Below are positions 11,570 to 24,400 of a stretch of DNA of 64,000 nt, piece by piece. The DNA lies in NCBI RefSeq assembly GCF_032452875.1, contig NW_026893837.1:1-64000 (forward strand), given 5' to 3'. The notes under the pieces were generated by a model, which was not told the origin of the DNA, did not search any database, and was given only the letters and a program-made list of their open reading frames with translations. Positions within the stretch are counted from its first letter, which is position 1; the number at the start of each line of letters is the position of its first letter. Position numbers and translations under genes: made by a program. Source of the DNA: Bos javanicus (taxonomy: Eukaryota > Chordata > Mammalia > Artiodactyla > Bovidae).

Positions 11570-14320
11570 TAATCGACAGCTGAACCGCGCGACACCTGCC
11601 TGCTCATCTGCTTGATTGTCGCCAGCTGAGCCGCGCGACACCTGCCTGCTCATCTGCTTGATTTTCGCCAGCTGTGCCGCGCGACACCTGCCTGTTCATC
11701 TTTTTGATAATCGACAGCTGAGCCCCGGGACACCTGCCTGTTCATCTGTTTGATAATCCCCTGCTGAGCCACGTGACACCTGCCTGTTCTTCTGCTTGAT
11801 AATCGCCAGCGGAGCTGCTCGACACCTGCCTGCTCTTCTGCTTGATAATCGCCAGCTGAGCCGCGCGACACCTGCCTGATCATCTGCTTGATAATCGCCA
11901 GCTGAGCCACGTGACACCTGCCTGTTCATCTGCTTGATAATCGACAGCTGAGCCGCGTGACACCTGCCTGCTCATCTGCTTGATAATCTCCAGCTGAGCC
12001 GCGCGACACTTGCCTGCTCATCTGCTTGATAATCGCCAGGTGAGCCGCGCGACACCTGCCTGCTCATCTGCTTGATAATCGCCAGCTGAGCCGCGCGACA
12101 CCTGCCTGCTCATCTGCTTGATAATCGCCAGGTGAGCCGCGCGACACCTGCCTGCTCATCTTTTTGATAATCGCCAGCTGAGCCGCGCGACACCTGCCTG
12201 CTCATCTTTTTGATAATCGCCAGCTGAGCCGCGCGACACCTGCCTGCTCATCTGCTTGATAATCGCCAGCTGAGCCGCGCGACACCTGCCTGCTCATCTG
12301 CTTGATTGTCGCCAGCTGAGCCGCGCGAGACCTGCCTGCTCATCTGCTTGATAATCGACAGCTGAGCCGCGCGACACCTGCCTGCTCATCTGCTTGATTA
12401 TCGACAGCTGAGCCGCGCGACACCTGCCTGCTCATCTGCTTGGTAATCGACAGCTGAGCCGCGCGACACCTGCCTGCTCATCTGCTTGATATTCGCCAGC
12501 TGAGCCGCGCGACACCTGCCTGCTCATCTGCTTGATAATCGCCAGCGGAGCTGCGCGACACCTGCCTGCTCATCTGCTTGATTGTCGCCAGCTGAGCCGC
12601 GCGACACCTGCCTGCTCATCTGCTTGATAATCGCCAGCTGAGCCGCGTGACACCTGCCTGCTCATCTGCTTGATAATCGACAGCTGAGCCGCGCGACACC
12701 TGCCTGCTCATCTGCTTGATAGTCGCCAGCTGAGCCGCGCGACACCTGCCTGCTCATCTGCTTGATAATCGACAGCTGAGCCGCGCGACACCTGCCTGCT
12801 CATCTGCTTGATAATCGACAGGTGAGCCACGCGACACCTGCCTGCTCATCTGCTTGATAATCGCCAGCTGAGCCGCGCGACACCTGCCTGCTCATCTGCT
12901 TGATAATCGACAGCTGAGCCGCGCGACACCTGCCTGCTCATCTGCTTGATAATCGCCAGATGAGCCGCGCGACACCTGCATGTTCATCTGCTTGATAATC
13001 GACAGCTGAGCCGCGCGACACCTGCCTGCTCATCTGCTTGATTGTCGCCAGCTGAGCCGCGCGACACCTGCCTGCTCATCTGCTTGATAATCGCCAGCTG
13101 AGCCGCGCGACACCTGCCTGCTCATCTGCTTGATAATCGACCGCTGAGCCGCGCGACACCTGCCTGTTCATCTGCTTGATTATCGACAGCTGAGCCGCGT
13201 GACACCTGCCTGCTCATCTGCCTGATAGTCGCCAGCTCAGCCGCGTGACACCTGCCTGTTCATCTGCTTGATAATCGCCAGCTGAGCCGCGCGACACCTG
13301 CCTGCTCATCTGCTTGATAATCGCCAGCTGAGCCGCGCGACACCTGCCTGCTCATCTGCTTGATAATCGCCAGCTGAGCCACTCGACACCTGCCTGCTCA
13401 TCTGCTTGATAATGGACAGCTGAGCCGCGTGACACCTGCCTGCTCATCTGCTTGATAATCGCCAGCTGAGCCGCACGACACCTGCCTGCTCATCTTTTTG
13501 ATAATCGCCAGTTGAGCCGCGCGACACCTGCCTGCTCATCTGCTTGATAATCGCCAGCTGAGCCGCGCGACACCTGCCTGCTCATCTGCTTGATACTCGC
13601 CAGCTGAGCCGCGCGACACCTGCCTGCTCATCTGCTTGATACTCGCCAGCTGAGCCGCGTGACACCTGCCTGCTCATCTGCTTGATAATCGCCAGCTGAG
13701 CCGCGCGACACCTGCCTGCTCATCTGCTTGATAATCGCCAGCTGAGCCGCGCGACACCTGCCTGCTCATCTGCTTGATAATCGCCAGCTGAGCCGCGCGA
13801 CACCTGCCTGCTCATCTGCTTGATACTCGCCAGCTGAGCCGCGCGACACCTGCCTGCTCATCTGCCTGATAATCGCCAGCTGAGCCGCGCGACACCTGCC
13901 TGCTCATCTGCTTGATATACGCCAGCTGAGCCGCGCGACACCTGCCTGCTCTTCTGCTTGATAGTCGCCAGCTGAGCCGCGTGACACCTGCCTGCTCATC
14001 TGCTTGATACTCGCCAGCTGAGCCGCGCGACACCTGCCTGCTCATCTGCCTGATACTCGCCAGCTGAGCCGCGCGACACCTGCCTGCTCATCTGCTTGAT
14101 AATCGCCAGCTGAGCCACGCGACACCTGCCTGCTCATCTGCCTGATACTCGACAGCTGAGCCGCGCGACACCTGCCTGCTCATCTGCTTGATAATCGCCA
14201 GCTGAGCCGCGCGACACCTGCCTGTTCATCTGCTTGATAATCGCCAGCTGAGCCGCGCGACACCTGCCTGCTCATCTGCTTGATACTCGCCAGCTGAGCC
14301 GCGCGACACCTGCCTGCTCA
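11570..14320. repeat. Transition zone from old-type to new-type monomers
   Basis: Up to about 13.2 kb most monomers are clean old type (CTTGATAATCG) with few other changes and no clear higher-order pattern. C at position 22 first shows in a CCTGATAGTCG monomer near 13220. C at position 28 becomes frequent from 13596 (CTTGATACTCG). Both intermediates, T22 with C28 and C22 with A28, occur before 14.3 kb. The fully new form CCTGATACTCG appears near 14050 and is continuous from about 14325. The zone therefore records the conversion of one monomer type into another in place. No gene or unique sequence is present. Confidence 0.9.
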
Positions 14321-14442
14321 TCTGCCTGATACTCGCCAGCTGAGCCGCGCGACACCTGCCTGCTCATCTGCCTGATACTCGCCAGCTGAGCCGCGCGACA
14401 CCTGCCTGCTCATCTGCCTGATACTCGCCAGCTGAGCCGCGC

Positions 14443-14486
14443 GACACCTGCCTGCTCATCTGCCTGATACTCGCCAGCTGAGCCGC
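14443..14486. repeat. 44-bp monomer (2-bp deletion in the CG run)
   Basis: GAGCCGCGACACC replaces GAGCCGCGCGACACC, so one CG (or GC) dinucleotide is missing from the alternating CGCGCG block. This fits slippage in a short dinucleotide run. It is the only length change in the first part of the new-type array and shifts the minus-strand frame, giving a 61-codon artefact. Confidence 0.92.
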
Positions 14487-17313
14487 GACACCTGCCTGCT
14501 CATCTGCCTGATACTCGCCAGCTGAGCCGCGCGACACCTGCCTGCTCATCTGCCTGATACTCGCCAGCTGAGCCGCGCGACACCTGCCTGCTCATCTGCC
14601 TGATACTCGCCAGCTGAGCCGCGCGACACCTGCCTGCTCATCTGCCTGATACTCGCCAGCTGAGCCGCGCGACACCTGCCTGCTCATCTGCCTGATACTC
14701 GCCAGCTGAGCCGCGCGACACCTGCCTGCTCATCTGCCTGATACTCGCCAGCTGAGCCGCGCGACACCTGCCTGCTCATCTGCCTGATACTCGCCAGCTG
14801 AGCCGCGCGACACCTGCCTGCTCATCTGCCTGATACTCGCCAGCTGAGCCGCGCGACACCTGCCTGCTCATCTGCCTGATACTCGCCAGCTGAGCCGCGC
14901 GACACCTACCTGCTCATCTGCCTGATACTCGCCAGCTGAGCCGCGCGACACCTGCCTGCTCATCTGCCTGATACTCGCCAGCTGAGCCGCGCGACACCTG
15001 CCTGCTCATCTGCCTGATACTCGCCAGCTGAGCCGCGCGACACCTGCCTACTCATCTGCTTGATACTCGCCAGCTGAGCCGCGCGACACCTGCCTGCTCA
15101 TCTGCCTGATACTCGCCAGCTGAGCCGCGCGACACCTGCCTGCTCATCTGCCTGATACTCGCCAGCTGAGCCGCGCGACACCTGCCTGCTCATCTGCCTG
15201 ATACTCGCCAGCTGAGCCGCGCGACACCTGCCTGCTCATCTGCCTGATACTCGCCAGCTGAGCCGCGCGACACCTGCCTGCTCATCTGCCTGATACTCGC
15301 CAGCTGAGCCGCGCGACACCTGCCTGCTCATCTGCCTGATACTCGCCAGCTGAGCCGCGCGACACCTGCCTGCTCATCTGCCTGATACTCGCCAGCTGAG
15401 CCGCGCGACACCTGCCTGCTCATCTGCCTGATACTCGCCAGCTGAGCCGCGCGACACCTGCCTGCTCATCTGCCTGATACTCGCCAGCTGAGCCGCGCGA
15501 CACCTGCCTGCTCATCTGCCTGATACTCGCCAGCTGAGCCGCGCGACACCTGCCTGCTCATCTGCCTGATACTCGCCAGCTGAGCCGCGCGACACCTGCC
15601 TGCTCATCTGCCTGATACTCGCCAGCTGAGCCGCGCGACACCTGCCTGCTCATCTGCCTGATACTCGCCAGCTGAGCCGCGCGACACCTGCCTGCTCATC
15701 TGCCTGATACTCGCCAGCTGAGCCGCGCGACACCTGCCTGCTCATCTGCCTGATACTCGCCAGCTGAGCCGCGCGACACCTGCCTGCTCATCTGCCTGAT
15801 ACTCGCCAGCTGAGCCGCGCGACACCTGCCTGCTCATCTGCCTGATACTCGCCAGCTGAGCCGCGCGACACCTGCCTGCTCATCTGCCTGATACTCGCCA
15901 GCTGAGCCGCGCGACACCTGCCTGCTCATCTGCCTGATACTCGCCAGCTGAGCCGCGCGACACCTGCCTGCTCATCTGCTTGATACTCGCCAGCTGAGCC
16001 GCGCGACACCTGCCTGCTCATCTGCCTGATACTCGCCAGCTGAGCCGCGCGACACCTGCCTGCTCATCTGCCTGATACTCGCCAGCTGAGCCGCGCGACA
16101 CCTGCCTGCTCATCTGCCTGATACTCGCCAGCTGAGCCGCGCGACACCTGCCTGCTCATCTGCCTGATACTCGCCAGCTGAGCCGCGCGACACCTGCCTG
16201 CTCATCTGCCTGATACTCGCCAGCTGAGCCGCGCGACACCTGCCTGCTCATCTGCCTGATACTCGCCAGCTGAGCCGCGCGACACCTGCCTGCTCATCTG
16301 CCTGATACTCGCCAGCTGAGCCGCGCGACACCTGCCTGCTCATCTGCCTGATCCTCGCCAGCTGAGCCGCGCGACACCTGCCTGCTCATCTGCCTGATCA
16401 TCGCCAGCTGAGCCGCGCGACACCTGCCTGCTCATCTGCCTGATACTCGCCAGCTGAGCCGCGCGACACCTGCCTGCTCATCTGCCTGATACTCGCCAGC
16501 TGAGCCGCGCGACACCTGCCTGCTCATCTGCCTGATACTCGCCAGCTGAGCCGCGCGACACCTGCCTGCTCATCTGCCTGATACTCGCCAGCTGAGCCGC
16601 GCGACACCTGCCTGCTCATCTGCCTGATAATCGCCAGCTGAGCCGCGCGACACCTGCCTGCTCATCTGCCTGATACTCGCCAGCTGAGCCGCGCGACACC
16701 TGCCTGCTCATCTGCCTGATACTCGCCAGCTGAGCCGCGCGACACCTGCCTGCTCATCTGCCTGATACTCGCCAGCTGAGCCGCGCGACACCTGCCTGCT
16801 CATCTGCCTGATACTCGCCAGCTGAGCCGCGCGACACCTGCCTGCTCATCTGCCTGATACTCGCCAGCTGAGCCGCGCGACACCTGCCTGCTCATCTGCC
16901 TGATACTCGCCAGCTGAGCCGCGCGACACCTGCCTGCTCATCTGCCTGATAATCGCCAGCTGAGCCGCGCGACACCTGCCTGCTCATCTGCCTGATACTC
17001 GCCAGCTGAGCCGCGCGACACCTGCCTGCTCATCTGCCTGATACTCGCCAGCTGAGCCGCGCGACACCTGCCTGCTCATCTGCCTGATACTCGCCAGCTG
17101 AGCCGCGCGACACCTGCCTGCTCATCTGCCTGATACTCGCCAGCTGAGCCGCGCGACACCTGCCTGCTCATCTGCCTGATACTCGCCAGCTGAGCCGCGC
17201 GACACCTGCCTGCTCATCTGCCTGATACTCGCCAGCTGAGCCGCGCGACACCTGCCTGCTCATCTGCCTGATACTCGCCAGCTGAGCCGCGCGACACCTG
17301 CCTGCTCATCTGC

Positions 17314-17411
17314 TTGATAATCGCCAGCTGAGCCGCGCGACACCTGCCTGCTCATCTGCTTGATATACGCCAGCTGAGCTGCGCGACACCTGCCTGCTCA
17401 TCTGCTTGATA
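17314..17411. repeat. Island of three old-type monomers in the new-type array
   Basis: Three consecutive monomers read CTTGATAATCG, then CTTGATATACG with GAGCTGCGCG, then CTTGATACTCG. The GATATACG and GAGCTGCGCG forms are otherwise typical of the flank at 1-11 kb. Perfect new-type monomers lie on both sides. Confidence 0.88.
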
Positions 17412-18727
17412 CTCGCCAGCTGAGCCGCGCGACACCTGCCTGCTCATCTGCCTGATACTCGCCAGCTGAGCCGCGCGACACCTGCCTGCTCATCTGCCTG
17501 ATACTCGCCAGCTGAGCCGCGCGACACCTGCCTGCTCATCTGCCTGATACTCGCCAGCTGAGCCGCGCGACACCTGCCTGCTCATCTGCCTGATACTCGC
17601 CAGCTGAGCCGCGCGACACCTGCCTGCTCATCTGCCTGATACTCGCCAGCTGAGCCGCGCGACACTTGCCTGCTCATCTGCCTGATACTCGCCAGCTGAG
17701 CCGCGCGACACTTGCCTGCTCATCTGCCTGATACTCGCCAGCTGAGCCGCGCGACACCTGCCTGCTCATCTGCTTGTTACTCGCCAGCTGAGCCGCGCGA
17801 CACCTGCCTGCTCATCTGCCTGATACTCGCCAGCTGAGCCGCGCGACACCTGCCTGCTCATCTGCCTGATACTCGCCAGCTGAGCCGCGCGACACCTGCC
17901 TGCTCATCTGCCTGATACTCGCCAGCTGAGCCGCGCGACACCTGCCTGCTCATCTGCCTGATACTCGCCAGCTGAGCCGCGCGACACCTGCCTGCTCATC
18001 TGCCTGATACTCGCCAGCTGAGCCGCGCGACACCTGCCTGCTCATCTGCCTGATACTCGCCAGCTGAGCCGCGCGACACCTGCCTGCTCATCTGCCTGAT
18101 ACTCGCCAGCTGAGCCGCGCGACACCTGCCTGCTCATCTGCCTGATACTCGCCAGCTGAGCCGCGCGACACCTGCCTGCTCATCTGCTTGATACTCGCCA
18201 GCTGAGCCGCGCGACACCTGCCTGCTCATCTGCCTGATACTCGCCAGCTGAGCCGCGCGACACCTGCCTGCTCATCTGCCTGATACTCGCCAGCTGAGCC
18301 GCGCGACACCTGCCTGCTCATCTGCCTGATACTCGCCAGCTGAGCCGCGCGACACCTGCCTGCTCATCTGCTTGATACTCGCCAGCTGAGCCGCGCGACA
18401 CCTGCCTGCTCATCTGCCTGATACTCGCCAGCTGAGCCGCGCGACACCTGCCTGCTCATCTGCCTGATACTCGCCAGCTGAGCCGCGCGACACCTGCCTG
18501 CTCATCTGCCTGATACTCGCCAGCTGAGCCGCGCGACACCTGCCTGCTCATCTGCCTGATACTCGCCAGCTGAGCCGCGCGACACCTGCCTGCTCATCTG
18601 CCTGATACTCGCCAGCTGAGCCGCGCGACACCTGCCTGCTCATCTGCCTGATACTCGCCAGCTGAGCCGCGCGACACCTGCCTGCTCATCTGCCTGATAC
18701 TCGCCAGCTGAGCCGCGCGACACCTGC

Positions 18728-18797
18728 GTGCTCATCTGCCTGATAATCGCCAGGTGAGCCGCGTGACACCTTCCTGCTCATCTGCTTGATACTCGCG
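18728..18797. repeat. Island of two flank-like monomers
   Basis: In about 70 bp there are at least seven changes from consensus: CTGCGTGC, GATAATCG, CCAGGTGAGC, GCGTGAC, CACCTTCC, CTTGATAC and TCGCGAGC. Several (CCAGGTGAGC, CACCTTCC, CGCGAGC) are hallmarks of the 1-11 kb flank. The density is far above that of the surrounding array. Confidence 0.88.
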
Positions 18798-19849
18798 AGC
18801 TGAGCCGCGCGACACCTGCCTGCTCATCTGCCTGATACTCGCCAGCTGAGCCGCGCGACACCTGCCTGCTCATCTGCCTGATACTCTCCAGCTGAGCCGC
18901 GCGACACCTGCCTGCTCATCTGCCTGATACTCGCCAGCTGAGCCGCGCGACACCTGCCTGCTCATCTGCCTGATACTCGCCAGCTGAGCCGCGCGACACC
19001 TGCCTGCTCATCTGCCTGATACTCGCCAGCTGAGCCGCGCGACACCTGCCTGCTCATCTGCCTGATACTCGCCAGCTGAGCCGCGCGACACCTGCCTGCT
19101 CATCTGCCTGATACTCGCCAGCTGAGCCGCGCGACACCTGCCTGCTCATCTGCCTGATACTCGCCAGCTGAGCCGCGCGACACCTGCCTGCTCATCTGCC
19201 TGATACTCGCCAGCTGAGCCGCGCGACACCTGCCTGCTCATCTGCCTGATAATCGCCAGCTGAGCCGCGCGACACCTGCCTGCTCATCTGCCTGATAATC
19301 GCCAGCTGAGCCGCGCGACACCTGCCTGCTCATCTGCCTGATACTCGCCAGCTGAGCCGCGCGACACCTGCCTGCTCATCTGCCTGATACTCGCCAGCTG
19401 AGCCGCGCGACACCTGCCTGCTCATCTGCCTGATACTCGCCAGCTGAGCCGCGCGACACCTGCCTGCTCATCTGCCTGATACTCGCCAGCTGAGCCGCGC
19501 GACACCTGCCTGCTCATCTGCCTGATACTCGCCAGCTGAGCCGCGCGACACCTGCCTGCTCATCTGCCTGATACTCGCCAGCTGAGCCGCGCGACACCTG
19601 CCTGCTCATCTGCCTGATACTCGCCAGCTGAGCCGCGCGACACCTGCCTGCTCATCTGCCTGATACTCGCCAGCTGAGCCGCGCGACACCTGCCTGCTCA
19701 TCTGCCTGATACTCGCCAGCTGAGCCGCGCGACACCTGCCTGCTCATCTGCCTGATACTCGCCAGCTGAGCCGCGCGACACCTGCCTGCTCATCTGCCTG
19801 ATACTCGCCAGCTGAGCCGCGCGACACCTGCTTGCTCATCTGCCTGATA

Positions 19850-20034
19850 ATCGCCAGCTGAGCCGCGCGACACCTGCCTGCTCATGTGCCTGATACTCGC
19901 CAGCTGAGCCGCGCGACACCTGCCTGCTCATCTGCCTGATACTCGCCAGCTGAGCCGCGCGACACCTGCCTGCTCATCTGCCTGATACTCGCCAGCTGAG
20001 CCGCGCGACACCTGCCTGCTCAGCTGCCTGATAA
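19850..20034. repeat. Internal duplicate, left copy (31 monomers from mate)
   Basis: GATAATCG (A at 19850) and the compound CTCAGCTGCCTGATAATCG (G at 20023, A at 20034) all recur 1426 bp later. Three variants linked at the same offset mark one copied block. The G at 19886 is private, so it arose after copying or was erased in the mate. Confidence 0.82.
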
Positions 20035-21275
20035 TCGCCAGCTGAGCCGCGCGACACCTGCCTGCTCATCTGCCTGATACTCGCCAGCTGAGCCGCGCGA
20101 CACCTGCCTGCTCATCTGCCTTATACTCGCCAGCTGAGCCGTGGGACACCTGCCTGCTCATCTGCCTGATACTCGCCAGCTGAGCCGCGCGACACCTGCC
20201 TGCTCATCTGCCTGATACTCGCCAGCTGAGCCGCGCGACACCTGCCTGCTCATCTGCCTGATACTCGCCAGCTGAGCCGCGCGACACCTGCCTGCTCATC
20301 TGCCTGATACTCGCCAGCTGAGCCGCGCGACACCTGCCTGCTCATCTGCCTGATACTCGCCAGCTGAGCCGCGCGACACCTGCCTGCTCATCTGCCTGAT
20401 ACTCGCCAGCTGAGCCGCGCGACACCTGCCTGCTCATCTGCCTGATACTCGCCAGCTGAGCCGCGCGACACCTGCCTGCTCATCTGCCTGATACTCGCCA
20501 GCTGAGCCGCGCGACACCTGCCTGCTCATCTGCCTGATACTCGCCAGCTGAGCCGCGCGACACCTGCCTGCTCATCTGCCTGATACTCGCCAGCTGAGCC
20601 GCGCGACACCTGCCTGCTCATCTGCCTGATACTCGCCAGCTGAGCCGCGCGACACCTGCCTGCTCATCTGCCTGATACTCGCCAGCTGAGCCGCGCGACA
20701 CCTGCCTGCTCATCTGCCTGATACTCGCCAGCTGAGCCGCGCGACACCTGCCTGCTCATCTGCCTGATAATCGCCAGCTGAGCCGCGCGACACCTGCCTG
20801 CTCATCTGCCTGATACTCGCCAGCTGAGCCGCGCGACACCTGCCTGCTCATCTGCCTGATACTCGCCAGCTGAGCCGCGCGACACCTGCCTGCTCATCTG
20901 CCTGATACTCGCCAGCTGAGCCGCGCGACACCTGCCTGCTCATCTGCCTGATACTCGCCAGCTGAGCCGCGCGACACCTGCCTGCTCATCTGCCTGATAC
21001 TCGCCAGCTGAGCCGCGCGACACCTGCCTGCTCATCTGCCTGATACTCGCCAGCTGAGCCGCGCGACACCTGCCTGCTCATCTGCCTGATACTCGCCAGC
21101 TGAGCCGCGCGACACCTGCCTGCTCATCTGCCTGATACTCGCCAGCTGAGCCGCGCGACACCTGCCTGCTCATCTGCCTGATACTCGCCAGCTGAGCCGC
21201 GCGACACCTGCCTGCTCATCTGCCTGATACTCGCCAGCTGAGCCGCGCGACACCTGCCTGCTCATCTGCCTGATA

Positions 21276-21460
21276 ATCGCCAGCTGAGCCGCGCGACACC
21301 TGCCTGCTCATCTGCCTGATACTCGCCAGCTGAGCCGCGCGACACCTGCCTGCTCATCTGCCTGATACTCGCCAGCTGAGCCGCGCGACACCTGCCTGCT
21401 CATCTGCCTGATACTCGCCAGCTGAGCCGCGCGACACCTGCCTGCTCAGCTGCCTGATAA
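21276..21460. repeat. Internal duplicate, right copy
   Basis: A at 21276, G at 21449 and A at 21460 match 19850, 20023 and 20034 at exactly 1426 bp (31 monomers). The compound CTCAGCTGCCTGATAATCG also appears a third time at 25405 and 25416, 86 monomers further, without the leading A variant. Confidence 0.82.
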
Positions 21461-24400
21461 TCGCCAGCTGAGCCGCGCGACACCTGCCTGCTCATCTGCC
21501 TGATACTCGCCAGCTGAGCCGCGCGACACCTGCCTGCTCATCTGCCTGATACTCGCCAGCTGAGCCGCGCGACACCTGCCTGCTCATCTGCCTGATACTC
21601 GCCAGCTGAGCCGCGCGACACCTGCCTGCTCATCTGCCTGATACTCGCCAGCTGAGCCGCGCGACACCTGCCTGCTCATCTGCCTGATACTCGCCAGCTG
21701 AGCCGCGCGACACCTGCCTGCTCATCTGCCTGATACTCGCCAGCTGAGCCGCGCGACACCTGCCTGCTCATCTGCCTGATACTCGCCAGCTGAGCCGCGC
21801 GACACCTGCCTGCTCATCTGCCTGATACTCGCCAGCTGAGCCGCGCGACACCTGCCTGCTCATCTGCCTGATACTCGCCAGCTGAGCCGCGCGACACCTG
21901 CCTGCTCATCTGCCTGATACTCGCCAGCTGAGCCGCGCGACACCTGCCTGCTCATCTGCCTGATACTCGCCAGCTGAGCCGCGCGACACCTGCCTGCTCA
22001 TCTGCCTGATACTCGCCAGCTGAGCCGCGCGACACCTGCCTGCTCATCTGCCTGATACTCGCCAGCTGAGCCGCGCGACACCTGCCTGCTCATCTGCCTG
22101 ATACTCGCCAGCTGAGCCGCGCGACACCTGCCTGCTCATCTGCCTGATACTCGCCAGCTGAGCCGCGCGACACCTGCCTGCTCATCTGCCTGATACTCGC
22201 CAGCTGAGCCGCGCGACACCTGCCTGCTCATCTGCCTGATACTCGCCAGCTGAGCCGCGCGACACCTGCCTGCTCATCTGCCTGATACTCGCCAGCTGAG
22301 CCGCGCGACACCTGCCTGCTCATCTGCCTGATACTCGCCAGCTGAGCCGCGCGACACCTGCCTGCTCATCTGCCTGATACTCGCCAGCTGAGCCGCGCGA
22401 CACCTGCCTGCTCATCTGCCTGATAATCGCCAGCTCAGCGGTGGGACACCTGCCTGCTCATCTGCCTGATACTCGCCAGCTGAGCCGCGCGACACCTGCC
22501 TGCTCATCTGCCTGATACTCGCCAGCTGAGCCGCGCGACACCTGCCTGCTCATCTGCTTGATACTCGCCAGCTGAGCCGCGCGACACCTGCCTGCTCATC
22601 TGCCTGATACTCGCCAGCTGAGCCGCGCGACACCTGCCTGCTCATCTGCCTGATACTCGCCAGCTGAGCCGCGCGACACCTGCCTGCTCATCTGCCTGAT
22701 ACTCGCCAGCTGAGCCGCGCGACACCTGCCTGCTCATCTGCCTGATACTCGCCAGCTGAGCCGCGCGACACCTGCCTGCTCATCTGCCTGATACTCGCCA
22801 GCTGAGCCGCGCGACACCTGCCTGCTCATCTGCCTGATACTCGCCAGCTGAGCCGCGCGACACCTGCCTGCTCATCTGCCTGATACTCGCCAGCTGAGCC
22901 GCGCGACACCTGCCTGCTCATCTGCCTGATACTCGCCAGCTGAGCCGCGCGACACCTGCCTGCTCATCTGCCTGATACTCGCCAGCTGAGCCGCGCGACA
23001 CCTGCCTGCTCATCTGCCTGATACTCGCCAGCTGAGCCGCGCGACACCGGCCTGCTCATCTGCTTGATACTCGCCAGCTGAGCCGCGAGACACCTGCCTG
23101 CTCATCTGCCTGATACTCGCCAGCTGAGCCGCGCGACACCTGCCTGCTCATCTGCCTGATACTCGCCAGCTGAGCCGCGCGACACCTGCATGCTCATCTG
23201 CCTGATACTCGCCAGCTGAGCCGCGCGACACCTGCCTGCTCATCTGCCTGATACTCGCCAGCTGAGCCGCGCGACACCTGCCTGCTCATCTGCCTGATAC
23301 TCGCCAGCTGAGCCGCGCGACACCTGCCTGCTCATCTGCCTGATACTCGCCAGCTGAGCCGCGCGACACCTGCCTGCTCATCTGCCTGATACTCGCCAGC
23401 TGAGCCGCGCGACACCTGCCTGCTCATCTGCCTGATACTCGCCAGCTGAGCCGCGCGACACCTGCCTGCTCATCTGCCTGATACTCGCCAGCTGAGCCGC
23501 GCGACACCTGCCTGCTCATCTGCCTGATACTCGCCAGCTGAGCCGCGCGACACCTGCCTGCTCATCTGCCTGATACTCGCCAGCTGAGCCGCGCGACACC
23601 TGCCTGCTCATCTGCCTGATACTCGCCAGCTGAGCCGCGCGACACCTGCCTGCTCATCTGCCTGATACTCGCCAGCTGAGCCGCGCGACACCTGCCTGCT
23701 CATCTGCTTGATACTCGCCAGCTGAGCCGCGCGACACCTGCCTGCTCATCTGCCTGATACTCGCCAGCTGAGCCGCGCGACACCTGCCTGCTCATCTGCC
23801 TGATACTCGCCAGCTGAGCCGCGCGACACCTGCCTGCTCATCTGCCTGATACTCGCCAGCTGAGCCGCGCGACACCTGCCTGCTCATCTGCCTGATACTC
23901 GCCAGCTGAGCCGCGCGACACCTGCCTGCTCATCTGCCTGATACTCGCCAGCTGAGCCGCGCGACACCTGCCTGCTCATCTGCCTGATACTCGCCAGCTG
24001 AGCCGCGCGACACCTGCCTGCTCATCTGCCTGATACTCGCCAGCTGAGCCGCGCGACACCTGCCTGCTCATCTGCCTGATACTCGCCAGCTGAGCCGCGC
24101 GACACCTGCCTGCTCATCTGCCTGATACTCGCCAGCTGAGCCGCGCGACACCTGCCTGCTCATCTGCCTGATACTCGCCAGCTGAGCCGCGCGACACCTG
24201 CCTGCTCATCTGCCTGATACTCGCCAGCTGAGCCGCGCGACACCTGCCTGCTCATCTGCCTGATACTCGCCAGCTGAGCCGCGCGACACCTGCCTGCTCA
24301 TCTGCCTGATACTCGCCAGCTGAGCCGCGCGACACCTGCCTGCTCATCTGCTTGATACTCGCCAGCTGAGCCGCGCGACACCTGCCTGCTCATCTGCCTG

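Larger units (their letters stand above)
1..11570. repeat. Diverged flank: old monomers with higher-order organisation
   Basis: Monomers here usually differ from one another at several positions, and recognisable monomer variants recur in fixed order. Examples are units with TTGATTGTCGCC, TTGATATACGCC, TTGACTGTGGCC, TTTTTGATAATCG and TTGATGGTCGCAAGCGG. The default state at monomer positions 22 and 28 is T and A (CTTGATAATCG), unlike C and C in the core. The recurring order shows that blocks of many monomers were copied as units. Substitutions dominate: only four short monomers occur in roughly 250 copies. Many substitutions lie in the CpG-rich GCCGCGCGAC segment and are C-to-T or G-to-A. There is no gene: open frames in this region are monomer translations extended when a variant or small deletion removes the regular TGA stop. 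Confidence 0.93.
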
